A stretch of 64,000 nucleotides of DNA from Ceratodon purpureus (taxonomy: Eukaryota > Streptophyta > Bryopsida > Pseudoditrichales > Ditrichaceae). Made by a program: the position numbers and the translations under genes. Below, piece after piece: positions 33,477 through 46,098 of this stretch. Numbering within the stretch: position 1 is the stretch's first letter; the number at the start of each line of letters is the position of its first letter. Below the pieces are notes generated by a model, which did not search any database, had not been told where the DNA came from, and saw only the letters and a list, made by a program, of their open reading frames with translations. The DNA lies in assembly GCA_014871385.1 (NCBI GenBank), contig CM026424.1, positions 1,736,001 through 1,800,000 of the forward strand, given 5' to 3'.

Positions 33477-34797
33477 ATGGGGTCGTGGATACCGTCGTGG
33501 ATGGCGTCGTGGATGGCGTCGTGGGTACCGTCGTGGATGGCGTCGTTGTGGAGTGGTTCCCCAGCTGAGGACGCTTGTGTTAACAGCTCCAACTCTTCTG
33601 GGCCAGAAAGTATCACGAAGGTATTAAGTGTACTTGTGGTGCATTTGGAAAGAGTCTTTGATTTTTCATCATTTGACGATTTCAAGAAAGGGGCTCAAGG
33701 GAAGGGTTACATAAACTATCCCTATGATTGTCTTAAACCACAGGTGTTCGTTGAGGAGCCCTATGAATCCTAATTTGTCCTTGAACTTGTGTATTTGCAG
33801 ATCAGTAATGGAGTGTACAAACTTAGTGAACCTGGTGGGCCTCTTAAAGTTGAAATTGTGTTCATCCATGGACTACAACTATTTGACTACCGTGATGCGT
33901 ACTGGAAAACTTGGATTGCTGGAAAGACGGACAAAGACGGCAAAGAGTTCTGTTGGCCAATCGCATGGCTGGCAGGGGATGTTCCTGGAGCTCGAATTTG
34001 GTCCCTCTCCTACGACTCCACAGCCTTGAGGACAGGCACAACAGGAAATGTGGATGGATATGCATCCGGAGAATCTCTAGTACAGGAGATGGTTGAGTTC
34101 GCCAAAATAGGGCGACATAACTGCCCGGTTGTGTTTGTTTGCCATAGTCTTGGAGGTTTGATGGTCAAGGAGATAGTGAAGCATGCACATGAGAAATTTG
34201 GGAAGGATGAAAAGTATAAAAACTTTCTCCAGAGCATAAGAGGGTACCTCTTCTATTCGACACCCCATGATGGGTCTTGCCTGGCTGATTATTGCAAGCA
34301 CCTGCCTAAGATGGGAAAGATGGTTTCCCGCTTGGAGGTCATCAACGATGGGATTGGCCGTCTGAATTCAAGTTTCGAAGGCATTGAAAAAGATTACTAC
34401 CCCAATAGATGGCAGTACTCCGCTATTGGAGAAGCTCATATGACCAAAGTACCATGTGTAAGGACCTAATGACCCACCTTACCAGTCCTCCACAGATCTG
34501 TGCTCTATGATTTATAACCACATCTAAAACTTTCCTTCTTTTGCTGTGCAGACAGGGATCGCTGTAAAGATCGTTGAGGAGACTTCAGCACGCCATGGGT
34601 ATAAGCACTTTATGACTGCACCAGCTGATCACTTTGGCGTCTGCAAGCCAGAAGAAAAAACAAGTATCAGCTACCTGCGATTGCTGAATCTCATCGAGGA
34701 TGTGGTGGGTGACAAGCCTAGTCTTCAGACCAATGATGAAGTTAAACATGACAGGAGTGAGCTAATCTACTCTAAGGTCGTGCAAAGGATGCGTTGA
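33477..34797 (+). CDS. SERAC1-like alpha/beta hydrolase, three predicted exons, about 348 aa
   Basis: Predicted exons: 33477-33620 (ATG, donor CGAAG|GTATTA), 33801-34457 (acceptor TTTGCAG, donor ATGT|GTAAGG) and 34552-34797 (acceptor CTGTGCAG, stop TGA); all junctions are phase 0. Exon 2 has the hydrolase fold: VEIVFIHGLQ (oxyanion strand), WSLSYDS, and the nucleophile elbow VFVCHSLGGLMVKEI with Ser in GHSLGG-type context, then GYLFYSTPHDGS. Exon 3 carries ADHFGVCKPE, the usual place of the catalytic His. SERAC1-type domains act in lipid or ester metabolism, and in liverworts they form the N-terminus of hydrolase-NBS-LRR immune receptors. Here the frame stops after the hydrolase and no NB-ARC follows. 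Exon 1 is uncertain: it encodes a Trp-rich repeat (PSWMASWMAS) from a minisatellite and may be UTR. Confidence 0.7.
33479..33550. repeat. 15-bp minisatellite, about 5 units
   Basis: Five copies of units like GTCGTGGATGGCGTC lie in tandem. In the predicted exon 1 frame they encode repeats of the form (P/A)SW(M/V/I). Confidence 0.75.
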
Positions 34798-35679
34798 TGC
34801 AGAACACAGTGGACGTAGCTAACCAATATGTCTAGAAAATTCGACACAGTGGTTGATGAAACCGGGTCCAAACTTGATGACTTTGAATGTAGAGCAAAGT
34901 GAGCACATTGGATAGTTCTCACGAAGTCAGGGTGCAATGTTGAATTTTTCGGAAGCTGTCCACAATTACAGAAGTTGTAAGCAACAGTGGTCGGTTGGGC
35001 TATGTGTGCAGTTAGTGGGAGCTCAGTGAAACCTCGGGGAGTGTAGCGACCATGCAGATCATAGCAAACCTTCAAGCTTGATCTGCAGTACTTGCAGGGT
35101 TTTGAATTTCTCTCGGATGTGAATGAAGATAAATCCGAGCGTTTCACTATACTCACTCTTGCACATATATAGGAGACTCATCAGATACACATGGGATTTC
35201 ATGTATAGTATTTATAGAAATTTCCTATGTAAATATAAACATTGTATGAAGCGTATATGTTTTTTTGGATTTTATTTATATTGTTAGTTTGCATTTCATT
35301 CAAAGTGCTGAGTTGTGACTTTCTCAGATGTAATGAGCCAGAAACTGGTCATTATGGTAGGAGTTTTTGTAACAACTCAAAATTAAAAAATTGATCAGAA
35401 TTGGACGGATGTGGAGAAATCAATGAAAGGAAATGAATGTGTAAAAATTTGTTTGTTTTCGTGTAAATTCCATGTCTAAGCTTGAATTGAAAATTTATAT
35501 TGAACAAGGCCTATGCAACCGTATTATCATTAGAAAGCAAGGGAAGTGTAGTTATCAATTTGTAGAAAAAGAAATGCTCCTCTTAGAGTATATAGAAATG
35601 TAAGACTAAATCAAAGTGTAAGCTTTGAATAATATCTTCTTTCTTCCAAAAATGTAAGATTAAGTCTCCGATTCATTCT
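34798..35679. other. 3' flank of the hydrolase gene, no further gene
   Basis: Likely 3' UTR followed by AT-rich DNA. No NB-ARC or LRR coding sequence appears here. Confidence 0.5.
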
Positions 35680-36090
35680 CATTAGGTGCAAAATGGGGTT
35701 ATGAAAAGGCCATGTAAGCCTGCCCAAATTAGGTGAACCCCCTGCCCAAAGCCCCTCTGCCGCTGGCAACGGATGCCAGAATCGCTGCCCGCACAGTTAA
35801 CTAGGGTCCTCGGTGGCGCACTGTGAACAAAGGTCCTCGGAATAATGCTTGTGATCATGAATGAGTTGGCTCGGGGTTTGGTCCCAAGTGGGCAGATGTT
35901 GTCAGCTCGCCACTGTAACAGCACCATCCACACGCCTCGCGGGGAGGTCATTGGTTCGAGCCCCCGTGGCGGTTGCAGGCACTACGGTGGCACGTCCAGT
36001 GCCATGTCAAAAAGTACGCGGGCAGCGGCCATTTTTCTCTCTCATGTGCCGCTTACACGGCCTTTTCATGACCCCATTTTGCATCTAATG
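35680..36090. mobile_element. Inverted-repeat element, about 411 bp, with 40-bp arms
   Basis: Arms 35680-35719 and 36051-36090 match at 37 of 40 positions; the ends begin CATTAGRTGCAAAATGGGGT. The interior is GC-rich compared with its flanks and contains GGTTCGAGCCC at 35952-35962, which fits the RNA polymerase III B box GGTTCGANNCC, but no proper A box or cloverleaf. No clear target duplication. It is a MITE-like element of unsettled superfamily. Confidence 0.65.
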
Positions 36091-37073
36091 AAATTCTAAT
36101 TAGTAGCAATTAGAGAGACACTATATCATCGGAACTTACAATTGAAAGATAGGGCCTTCATTTGGTCAAGTAATTTGCAACAAAGATGCCAAGCAAAAAA
36201 TTTCAACCTTGATAAAATTTATCTCTCTCTAGCTGCAATGAAAAAATGCTTGATGCAAATTTGACTATTACATAGAAATGACAAATTAGAAAGCATAATT
36301 ATCACACTTAGAGAACTTCTAACTACTATCCAAATCTTGAAATATAGTCACATTTACAAAGTTTTTACTTATAGTTAAGTGATGATTTGAAGAAATAATA
36401 CATTTCCTTCATACTCTTTATAGATCCTTTTAATATTCCTACTACAAGGTATACACCTATTAAAAGATATCTAAATAAAATTTTGATATCTATAATATTA
36501 ATATCTATAATAGAATACATGGATATTAATTTTCTTTCTCTACTTTGCCATTCATTAACGAATGCATCAAAGGATTCAAAGAGTCATGTGTGAAATTTTC
36601 TCTATTTAATATAATTTCAGGCTTGCATGCTTTTCTACCACTACTAAAGAATGTATTGCCATTTTTGTTGATATTGTAGATTCATAGCAAGGCACGAATC
36701 AAAAACACTTCTACAGAGAAAAAAATGTTGAAAATTTCCAGAACAAAGTAAAAAAATACATGATCTAAAACCTACAGTTTGAAGTATTTGATCTCCATTC
36801 AGTTTGATATGTTTACAATCTATTTCATGTATTCTTCTAGTCATGAGCAAAGGTTGTACGATAAAGAAATACACAATAGGATATTTGTAGGGTATTTATT
36901 ATTTTATTATTTTATTTTTTGGAAAGCAAATGAACGAAATTCATTGCAAGGGAAAGGATACATTCGGAATATTTGTAGGATTTTGGGCATGATCACACAG
37001 ACTCTTGAGCTGAGCTTGCCTTTGAATGGAGGCCGGAGATCTACCAGCAACCCTGTCTCAATTAAAATCTAAG
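36091..37073. other. AT-rich intergenic DNA, no gene seen
   Basis: About 1 kb with no supported gene. Confidence 0.5.
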
Positions 37074-38047
37074 CTACAATTTGTGCATATGTACAGTGAC
37101 ATTTTTCTCCCAACAACGATTGAATGCACATAACATAAGTTCATTATGTTCTAGATCCCAACACCGTACGATAATACAACAGGTCAAGACAGTTGCAGTG
37201 AAAGAGATGAGGAATAACACCAAAATCCCCTTGAACATTAGACGGGTCCATTCGTCCTCTTTAATTTTCTTGTTCTGCTTCTCTTTGAATGCTGTATACA
37301 AATCATTGAAATCAAGATTCCCACTATCCTTCAGCTTCTCTATCTTGTTCTTGACAAACTGCAAGCATTTGTGTAAAAAAATATTAAGATCAAAGAAACT
37401 GGTCAATCTAGTTCACAATGCCAACTTCATGTCCAACCAAGGTTCAACAGGATTTCCTACAGGACCCTTGAAACCCTTATTTTTGCTTAATACGTTTGAA
37501 GATGATGTAAAAAACATTTAAAAATCCAAAAAAAAAAAAAAAACACACACATATCTGAAAAAGTCTAACACTATTTCAAGATTGAGTTCGCACTTCAGAA
37601 TGAAGTGAAACGGATAGATCAACGTACCTTTGCTAAATGTTCTGATTTGATGAGCTTCTGCTTGTCGGTCTTGTAGTCGTCTAGCTTGTACAGGACACTA
37701 CATAGTACACCCACGAACGCCAAAATACACAGAATGGCAGGTAACAGAGAGGTTTGGCAAGTGAGCTTGGGAGATGTAGCCACAGTATTGAAGACCACTC
37801 CTTGGAAGACGGTGTAGAATCCCAGCAGTTGGTACAAATCGGTTTTGTGAGAGGTGCACCGTGCTGTATACAGGGCAGCGTTCTGCAGTTCCTCCTTCCT
37901 CTCAGTCTTTAAATCCTCCAAGCGTGAGTTGTTTTCGTCGCTAATGGAACTGGAGCTCTGAGGATCTCCAGATGATTTCAATCCCTGAGTATCGCCGGAT
38001 TTTGAACCTTCTGCTAGGATTTCAGGTGATTCTTTTCCCTTAGTCAT
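37074..38047 (-). CDS. Small membrane protein with three predicted TM helices, two exons, 234 aa, unknown function
   Basis: Exon 1 (38047-37628) begins at ATG (MTKGKESPEIL) and ends AAAG|GTACGT; exon 2 (37358-37074) follows GCTTGCAG in phase 0. The N-terminus of about 60 residues is Ser/Asp/Glu-rich and probably disordered. Two hydrophobic helices follow: LLGFYTVFQGVVFNTV and SLLPAILCILAFVGVLCSVL. A charged loop rich in Lys/Asp (about 70 residues, spanning the exon junction) leads to a third helix GILVLFLISFTATVLTCC. Several Cys lie near the membrane. I do not recognise the family; plant-specific proteins with this layout are usually uncharacterised. A 5' UTR exon may end at a GGTGAGT site near 38,780. 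The reading frame extends upstream of this ATG only through a TTG codon, so I chose the ATG. Confidence 0.6.
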
Positions 38048-40048
38048 ATCGCGTTGGTCCAGCGAATTATGCGTAATATGTCCTGCCAATGAAGTTATAT
38101 GCCATCCAAGAAGGCGACGTGCAATCAATACAAGATCATGTGAGTTTAAAGATAATTAGATCAGCTTAAGGAAGTGGTTGCAAGTAGCTAAGAGAGTGAA
38201 CCGGGACAAAAACGGAGACCCCAGTAATCACAACAACTGTTACTTAATTCTGTTCCAACAATGAGGTCCTTCAAAGTGTACAGTGCTTTTAAGTAGAACA
38301 ACTTGGTTTCATACAAGAACGCTAATCAAGTGGCATTTGGAATGAGGTTTAAATTCGTGGAAAATTTGACAAGCAGAGGTACAGGACAGCATCCTTTGGA
38401 ACCAGAAAGCACATGATGATCTTGCAAACTATAGATTTTACTTTTTCCAAAGCGACGGATGTCAGGCTAATTCAGTGCGCTACGCAAGTAAACTAGAAAT
38501 CATCTCTGGGTGTATAGTCACCCTCGTTACAGTGAGGTTTGGTTCATCTTGACAACGAAATTGCCAAAGGAAACAGAGTGTGGCTCTCCGCACACCCACA
38601 GCAGAAGTCTGGCTTCCGAACATACACACTCAGAAGCTGGTCTTCAGGCCGAAGCTAAGACATCGCTAGACTACAATATTATATCCAGAGGACTCTTTCA
38701 GAAACGACCACATCGACGAGTGCATTGAGAGAAAATGAAACCCCAAGTTAAAAATCTGTAAAGGCGAGAGAAAGAATACTCACCCCTGGAGGATGCCCTT
38801 GAGATCCACGTCGTTTCGCAACTGCAAGCTAAATAACGACAGTGCAAACCTCCACAATGCAACTCCACAAATAATTTGAACTTTTCCCTACTTAGCTAGC
38901 TGAGGGTTAGCTGATGTAACCTCTCCGTTCTGAAGAAGAACGATTTAGAGAAGGTAGCGATCAAGTGCTCAAGTCAGTTACGGCAGAGTCATGTGTCGGA
39001 CCCGACATTACTGTCACGCGGGTTGGAGGAGTCGAGGACTTTCGTGGACACTCTCGACTCTGTCTGCACCGTGTTGTCTGTGCATCTCATAATATTTCAT
39101 TGAGGTGCAGCACTGCAGCAAGGTATCCAATGTTACTGTACCTGCTCATCAGATCGGGCTAGCAGAGATTTTGATGCTTCACTGTCGCTCAGTTGGTGGC
39201 AATATCTAAATTACGACCTCCATAAACATTCGTGTTTCTAACTTCGGGCTTGCTGTAAGACTTGAGTGCCTTGAATCATGGCTAATGGGCCCAGTTGGAT
39301 CGACAAAATAAAATTCATCAATTTTTTAAATATTTCGTTTTTGACAGAAGTATCAAGAACTGATTTTTACAGAATTTTATATATCAGTTCTGAAAGTCGT
39401 TGTGATTTTTGTTATGCGCAACAAAATATCCAGTCTGGAATCTGGATCTTGCAAGGAAGGGTTAGCTTAATGTTAATGTAACTCAAAGTCTGGAAAGGTG
39501 TCATTTTTGGCGTCAGCAGAAGAGCTGGTCAATACCATATACAAATATAATCATAGTTTATTTTGATGTCTGCAAAAATGTCTGCAATAATCCAACTTGC
39601 TTTGCTGGATAAGTCTGCCTGCATCAGACGGTACTAACAGAGGAGTCCGGCTGTCAGCTTCACTTTTGTAGCGTTGAAGTGGGGCTTGCATTAGCTCATT
39701 GTTTCGAGTGCTTTCAAGTGAAGATTAGGTTAGCCGTGGCTCAGAAGGTGAGGTCATGTCGATTGTAAGTTAGACTGTGTAGTGGGTTTAATATCCTTCG
39801 TGTAACTTTCTGGCTTTTAGATCCGAGGAGATACATTGTCTGAGGTGCGGTGCAAGTTCTAACATACGCTTGCCGAGGTGTATGACGACGGTCATGTGCT
39901 TATTGGAAAGTTTAGTACGGGATTCAAACGAACTTGGTGTTTTTCAAAGATTTGTCTTTGCAAGGATGCTGAGTAGATGGTTGTACGTGGACTTGTGCTT
40001 GCAGGTTGATCATCAAAACCGGTGGGAGGTTTGACTATCCCAAGAGTC
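38048..40048. other. Region between two divergent genes, no coding gene seen
   Basis: It should contain the promoter and 5' UTR of the membrane-protein gene (minus) and of the small protein gene (plus). TGCTTGCAG at 39996-40004 looks like the acceptor of a 5' UTR intron for the latter. Confidence 0.45.
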
Positions 40049-41326
40049 ATGCCTGCAACTCACAGTAAGCTTACGTTTCGGAACGAAACTGAAGAGGATA
40101 TTGTTTTCATTCACATTTTTAAAAATGTTCAGGGAAATACATTCACTGTGAGAAGTCGCGGCGGGTTGCATGTAGAAAATGTGACCGTTTGCCAAACACA
40201 TGAGAGATTCTGCTTACTAGGTTCAGATGGCAAGAAGATCACAGGCAAAGAGTTTGACACGGATGATCTCCCCGACTTCACAGGGGTGGTTGTCACCAAG
40301 GTGGGCGATGAGTATATTCTTACAAAAGTCCGGAGGTAAGGGACCTAGGTAACATTTTCACGCAAGCTCTGGAAATCAAAATTAATGAAAATGCACTATC
40401 TCTGAAGTCATAATCAAGAAGTGGTTGTAGTCTAAATAGTAGTATTAGGCTGCAAATTATGATAACTTCTTAACTTTGGGCATTCCTCTTCATAAGCACA
40501 ATTGTAGTTTGAGATTGCTGGAAGTATGATATCGGAAAGCTTTGCCATCTCAATTGTCACCATGGTAACACACAGATCGACATTGTGTTACAAAATTACA
40601 CATATATACACTGAGAACTTAGAATGAGATCTAAATTCCATGTTTGAATTGAAGAATGAGGTTTAGAGTTCTGACATTCTTACATGAGGTAGAACTTATC
40701 AAATTTGATGTGTGTGTAGAACCACTTGGTGGACTTGGTTGCAAAGCCAAATCCATCGAATTCCAAAACTGTTCAGCCAAGATGAGACACTTCCAACAAG
40801 GTGAGAATCCGAATTTTATGACTTGGTTATGGAATGTGTAGGTCTGTGTGATTCATCAAACACCTAATTCTATGACATTCCTTTTGGAAAGGAAAATGAC
40901 TATACCACGTATTGTTGATAAACTGGGTCATTTAGATTCCTGAGAATTTTGTATCCCTCTCCTCTGTGCACTCTGGCTTATCGGTTTCAGATCTCTCGTA
41001 GAGTGGATCTCTGCCAACTGCCCTTGCACTGTAGATGATATTATTTTTTAATTATTTTTCTGCTCGGTTGTACAATATGGCTTTTGTAAACAATGGTATT
41101 TCTATGTCTCCATACTCATTTTATAGTAATAACACCATAGACTGTAGCTTCCAATTGTAAAACCGAGCAGAAAAAGTAACAACTGAATCGTTACTCTTTC
41201 TAACTTAGTCATTTGATTTTGAATTTTTTTGACTCAATCCAGATGGAAGGTGCAGCAGGCTCCTTTTGTAGTAAAACTTGCTTGTGTGTTTGCAGGCAGA
41301 CCAGCTCTAGAAGACGGACTATGTAG
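40049..41326 (+). CDS. Small protein of about 100 aa, unknown function, with a possible alternative end
   Basis: ATG at 40049 (MPATHSKLTFRNETEEDIVF) opens a 96-residue frame that stops at 40339. The sequence alternates short beta-strand-like stretches (KLTFRNET, IVFIHIF, FTVRSRGGLH, VVVTKVGDEYILTKV), suggesting a compact beta fold. Small plant proteins with a similar N-terminal RNETxxDI pattern exist (DUF7748-like), but I hold that link weakly. The stop TAA lies inside CGGAG|GTAAGG, a strong donor. Splicing from 40335 to the acceptor TTTGCAG at 41295 would join in phase and replace the end by QTSSRRRTM, stopping at 41326, giving 105 residues. Both ends are plausible; transcripts would decide. 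The open frame begins upstream of the ATG only through a GTG, so I chose the ATG. Confidence 0.5.
41055..41175. repeat. Foldback with 22-bp arms
   Basis: TTTTTCTGCTCGGTTGTACA plus AT (41055-41076) pairs with 41154-41175 with one mismatch. The 121-bp unit lies within the possible last intron of the small-protein gene. It may be a small MITE. Confidence 0.5.
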
Positions 41327-41329
41327 GAA

Positions 41330-44300
41330 ATCCATTTACTCCCCTAGGCTTTAATGCAGCCTTGTATAAGTGAACTTGTGGAGTTTTGTTTATACATCAT
41401 TACGATGTCCATGATTCTAAATTGTAGCCTAGTCATTTTGATAGTGGCCAGGACCTTCTGCTACTTTGGAAATAGTGATTCAATGATATCAGATGATTGA
41501 CATTGAATTAATTTGCAAAAAAGTTTCTTGGACCTGTTTATGGAGCCAAAACTGCCAAACAGACCCTTGCTAATTGCAATCTCTTGGTTTCTAAAATTAA
41601 ACATCACATAGAATTTTTAAACCACAAGTTCTTGAATTTAACTTGTATTAAAAGGTATATATCAAATTGGAGCACAATCTATTTTACAAATCGGTAAATT
41701 ATAAGTTACAAATGCACTATAAAAGTTTTTTTGACAGTGCTTGGCAGCTTGAGCAGGGTACCTAAGTTTTGATGCCTAAAGATTTTCTTTGGAAACACAT
41801 TTGATTTATGTAAGATCATCAATTCTTGTAGGTATGGAAATTAGCTTTACGCTTATAACTTTGAGCCTTGTATGTGCTCGAAAAGGTAAAAAATCCTTGT
41901 TTTAGTCATTGAGGGTGTGCTGAAAATACCTTACATTATCCAAATTTAAACGAACCGAAAAGATAACCTAAACATATCTAATTAGAAATCTAAATTGGGA
42001 TATGTTTGTGTTAATGAGGAATATAATCTCAAAAAGTTTCAATGAAATCGGAGTGAAACTCAGAATTCTTCTAATTCTTGAAGTCTAAAAAAATACAATT
42101 TCCTATAATTTTGAAGGGGCAGCTTTGGAATAGTAGGACTTGTGGATGGACCTGTTGTCATGCCACAAAAACATGATGGTATGTGTTAATGCTTGATGAA
42201 AATCAGAGTCTGAATGTTAATGTTTCTATGGATGGAAAATATGCACAAGTTGGAAACAAACCTATAGGTGGTAATGTCATATGGATGAAATTTTACAATG
42301 ATGAAAAGAACCCTTTTGGATGGAACCACTAGTTTAATGGAAAAATGACCACTAGATGAAAAGTGTCAACAATGTGTATGGATAATAAAGAGAGAGAAAC
42401 TTTGGTCTTCGGAGGCAACCAATGTGAATTAAGTGTCTGATTGATCCACTCTCAATCCAATGCGACAAGATAAAGGTATACAAGTAAAGATCTATTTCAT
42501 CCTTTTGAGTGTAGACACTTTAGTCACAAGTAATCAAACACTTTAGACTTTTTCAATACAAGGTGTAAGTTTTAACCTCTAAAGTTGAAAGGCCTCAAAA
42601 CTGCCAAAAACCCTCAAAATTAGACTCTTTCAATACAAGGTGTAAGTTTTCAAGTTTTGATGTATTTTGGAGGAAATGACCATAGGATCTAGTTTTTTAC
42701 TTGTATATGTATATGTACTCAAAATACCAAATTCAAACTCCTTATTGTTTGTGAGATCATAACGTTCTAAGTTGAAAAAAAGGTTTTTTCCTTGTTTGAA
42801 AATGGGCTTCAAGTGTTTAGTGAGCCAAAAAAACCAATTTCTAAAGCAAACTAGATGTGAACCTCTTTAAATTCTTGTTTGTAGATGAGTTAAGAATATG
42901 TCCATGGAATGTTTTCCCTCATACGATGTAACAAACCTCCCAACAGGTTTGCCACTAACTCTCAAACAAAAAGACAAAGGAAAGATAAGAACTCAATATA
43001 TCTATAATAGAACTATAAAGATCAAAATATATTGACTGAAGGCTCACCACCCAACGATAGAGAAGTGATCACCAAAGAAGTGTTTCACCTTCTCACCCCC
43101 AAGCCTTTATATACTAGTTTTTTCCCAAAAAGAACTAGAGTCTATCTCAGACTATGTCCCAGAGTCTAGCCTATTCATAGATCATTCTATCTCCTTTAAT
43201 CCTATATCTGGAGTAAAGATAATCCACAAATCCTTCTATCTCTTCAACTCAGAGACTCTTAGTAGATCTTTCCATCTTTTTTACTCCTATATTTGGAGTA
43301 AAGATAATCCATAGATCCTTATATCCCTTTAACTCAGAGACTCTTCTAGATCTTTACTCCTATATCTAGAGTAAAGATAATTCACTACTAACAGTAGTCT
43401 AATTCTAGGGTATTTCATCTTAAGTTGTCTAACTCTTGTACACATGTTCTCAATCTTGGAGTGGTCTGACTCCAATGCACTAATGATATAGAGATGTCTA
43501 ACTCCAATGCACATGTTCTCAATTTGGAGTTGTCTAACTTCGGTCCATCCAGCCTCAACTAGGAGTTGTCTGACTCCTTTCATCCTTTGTTTACATACTG
43601 CCACATGTGATTAGAAGATTTCATTCATCCATCTATCATCATAGTTACGTTACATACGACCTACAAAACCTAAAAAAATGCTTGATTTTTCACATGGAGG
43701 TATGCTGAAATTCAAATGCAAAGGTCGGTCTATGATAGCAAAAAAGGCATATGGAGAAATATTGAATTGGAAATCCAAGCGATGAGATCATGTCTTCAAG
43801 TTGTATTTACATGTAAAAAAAACAAAATTTGAAAAAAGTAAAATCTCAATTTTTGGTGAATTTTTGAAGTTTCTGTTATCTAATTAATTTTGGGCAGATT
43901 TTGAGCATATACTGCAGTTTGGGCAGATTTCAGCATGCTCAAATAGTATGAAAATTTCTCATGCTGTGCCAAAGTTAGAGCCACATCCGGTAAAATTTGA
44001 CTCATAGGGAGCCTGACCGGACCCTAAATCATACAAAAACTGTTGAATTGATGCTTTAGGGGTTGTCAAACTATTTTTGAATGTTGTGTTGCAATTACCC
44101 TCCTTTTTAAATGTTTCCTAAGATCATATCTTCAAATTGGAAGATTATAGTATATATTTTACCTATATTATGCACACTTAAAAATGAGATTTTGGAGGAT
44201 GTGTAAGTTCAAAGTTAAATGAAATTTGAGTTAAATTTCAAAAATGAAAATAACAAGGTTCAACATTGGCCTATGTCAATACCTTTCCGTTGCAATCTTT

Positions 44301-46098
44301 CATGGTATGAACACATTCACAAATAATTAATGTGAAATTTTGATGAATGAAAGTAATTCATCAATATACAATTCTAGACAAAATATTATATGATAAAAAG
44401 TGAAAGATGACATCCATACATTGAATCAAGATTGTAATACATAAACTTATGTAATACGAATAAGAGGATACAATCCAAAAAAATAAAACAAGATACAAGC
44501 TTCCCAGTACAAGAAATGACACAATGCATGTGTTATGTTTGCAAGTATTTCAATGTATTCGAGTATTTGTAATATTAATGCATTTTGTTCATAGATATCT
44601 TGCTAGTTGCATAACTCCAAATTGAAATTTTATTTGCCAAGAAGATGTATGTAATGATTACAATATTCCCCAACTCTAAACATCAAGATGTTTCTATTAT
44701 TTGTATTTTTGGCACACCATTTTCTAAATGTGGTCGCCTGGGCTCCAAAGAGTTAAGGACACGAGTCTACCTTTAACTATTTCTAAGGCACTATGGTCTT
44801 AGTTTGGCCTTCAGGAATCAGGAGGCACAGTGAGATTATTTTTGTCACTTGTGGACCGTGGTGTGGAGAAATTTGTACACTTTGAAACTTATATTCTGGC
44901 GGAACAGCCAAGGATTCCGTGTACTGTATTTGATTAAACTTTGCATAGTGCTGTGAAGTCTGTACAAATATTTCCTCCTCGTCACATAAAATAAGATGTC
45001 TGTACAAAATGACAAAGACTTGTGTGCACAGACACTGAAGTCTGGAGGAGACTAATCAGAATATTGTGATTCAGTGCTGAAATCAGCCCTGCGCGAGTCT
45101 CGCCTGCAACAGTTCTTCGCAACTTGCACTCTTGACAATATTATTTAATGCCTTTCGAGTTGAGGTTAAATCTTTTTACAGCATGGTTTCATCGGTAAGA
45201 TTCTTTGGCTGTACAGACAGTGGCACCAGCCACCGCCCAGGTCCCACCCCCTTGAATTCTGCATGCGGCGACGTTCTTCATGTTCCGCCGATGCTAGCAA
45301 CAGTGGGTACGTCGAGACACACGCATAAGTTCGTGTTGTGTAACTTATCCATGTCTTCGAGCCTTAGATCAAAGCATTGGCTACGGCGTTCTTCCAGCAG
45401 GTGTGCTTTGTTGTTCGAGAAGTAGAACTGAATTACTGCTCGATATGCAGTGGGGACGGCTAAACGAATGTAGGACCTAGGTACTGCCACAACCACTGTC
45501 GGATCCATCTGTGCTCATGATCGATGTCGATCTTGTACTACATCCGAGGCTCAGAATAGTGAAGTAGGAGGAAAGGTCGAGCATCGACATGCGGCCAACG
45601 CTACATTTCTCCGAAGAATCCAAAGGTACTAGCTTCTGAATCTTGTATCGATGGGGTTTGTTCTCATTTCCTTTTCGTCACTTTCATCTCTGGAATTTCG
45701 ATTCTGTTTTCCTTAGCTGCTTCACTTCACAATTGCCTCGATAGCGTCGGTACTTGTGACTAGGATGTGGTTATTGTATTGTATCAGTGCCAGCATTTAC
45801 TACAAGTTTCGTAGAATTTGTTATAGGGTATTGTGAGTATTTGAAGTTTTTGGAATTTAGGGTTGGTCTAGTAGCTTCCTGGATCGTGTGACTTCGAAGT
45901 TTGTGTACTGGTGAAATAATCTCTTCGACTTTCACCAGGCACGCTTCTTGAGTCGACCAGGGGTCAGATCTCCAACAGATAGCTAAGCTTTTCTACATAT
46001 CATTTGATACTGTTACGGTCATCGCAGGTAAATATTTGCTTTTCACAAACATCTTCGCTGTGGAGCTTTAAGCAAGGACTCGTAAAGTTCGTTCCACT
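41330..46098. other. AT-rich intergenic DNA, no gene seen
   Basis: No supported gene up to the kinase start. It includes a 28-bp direct repeat (CAATACAAGGTGTAAGTTTT at about 42,554 and 42,631) and the tandem repeats at 43,201-43,590. From about 45,040 the GC content rises toward the kinase gene; 45,540-46,020 probably holds its 5' UTR. Confidence 0.45.
43201..43590. repeat. Imperfect tandem repeats, two adjacent families
   Basis: Units of 76-85 bp beginning CCTATATYTGGAGTAAAGAT recur at about 43,201, 43,286 and, truncated, 43,362. Directly after them, 43,430-43,590 has three to four diverged units with GTTGTCTAACTCC and CATGTTCTCAAT. No coding content. Confidence 0.65.

Noticed and set aside
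35940-35970. tRNA gene suggested by GGTTCGAGCCC
   Set aside because: No A box, acceptor stem or cloverleaf can be drawn; kept only as a motif inside the MITE-like element.
45278-45508. 76-residue minus-strand frame before the kinase gene
   Set aside because: No domain and no splice partner found; also open on the other strand. It could be a real short exon, but the sequence does not show it.
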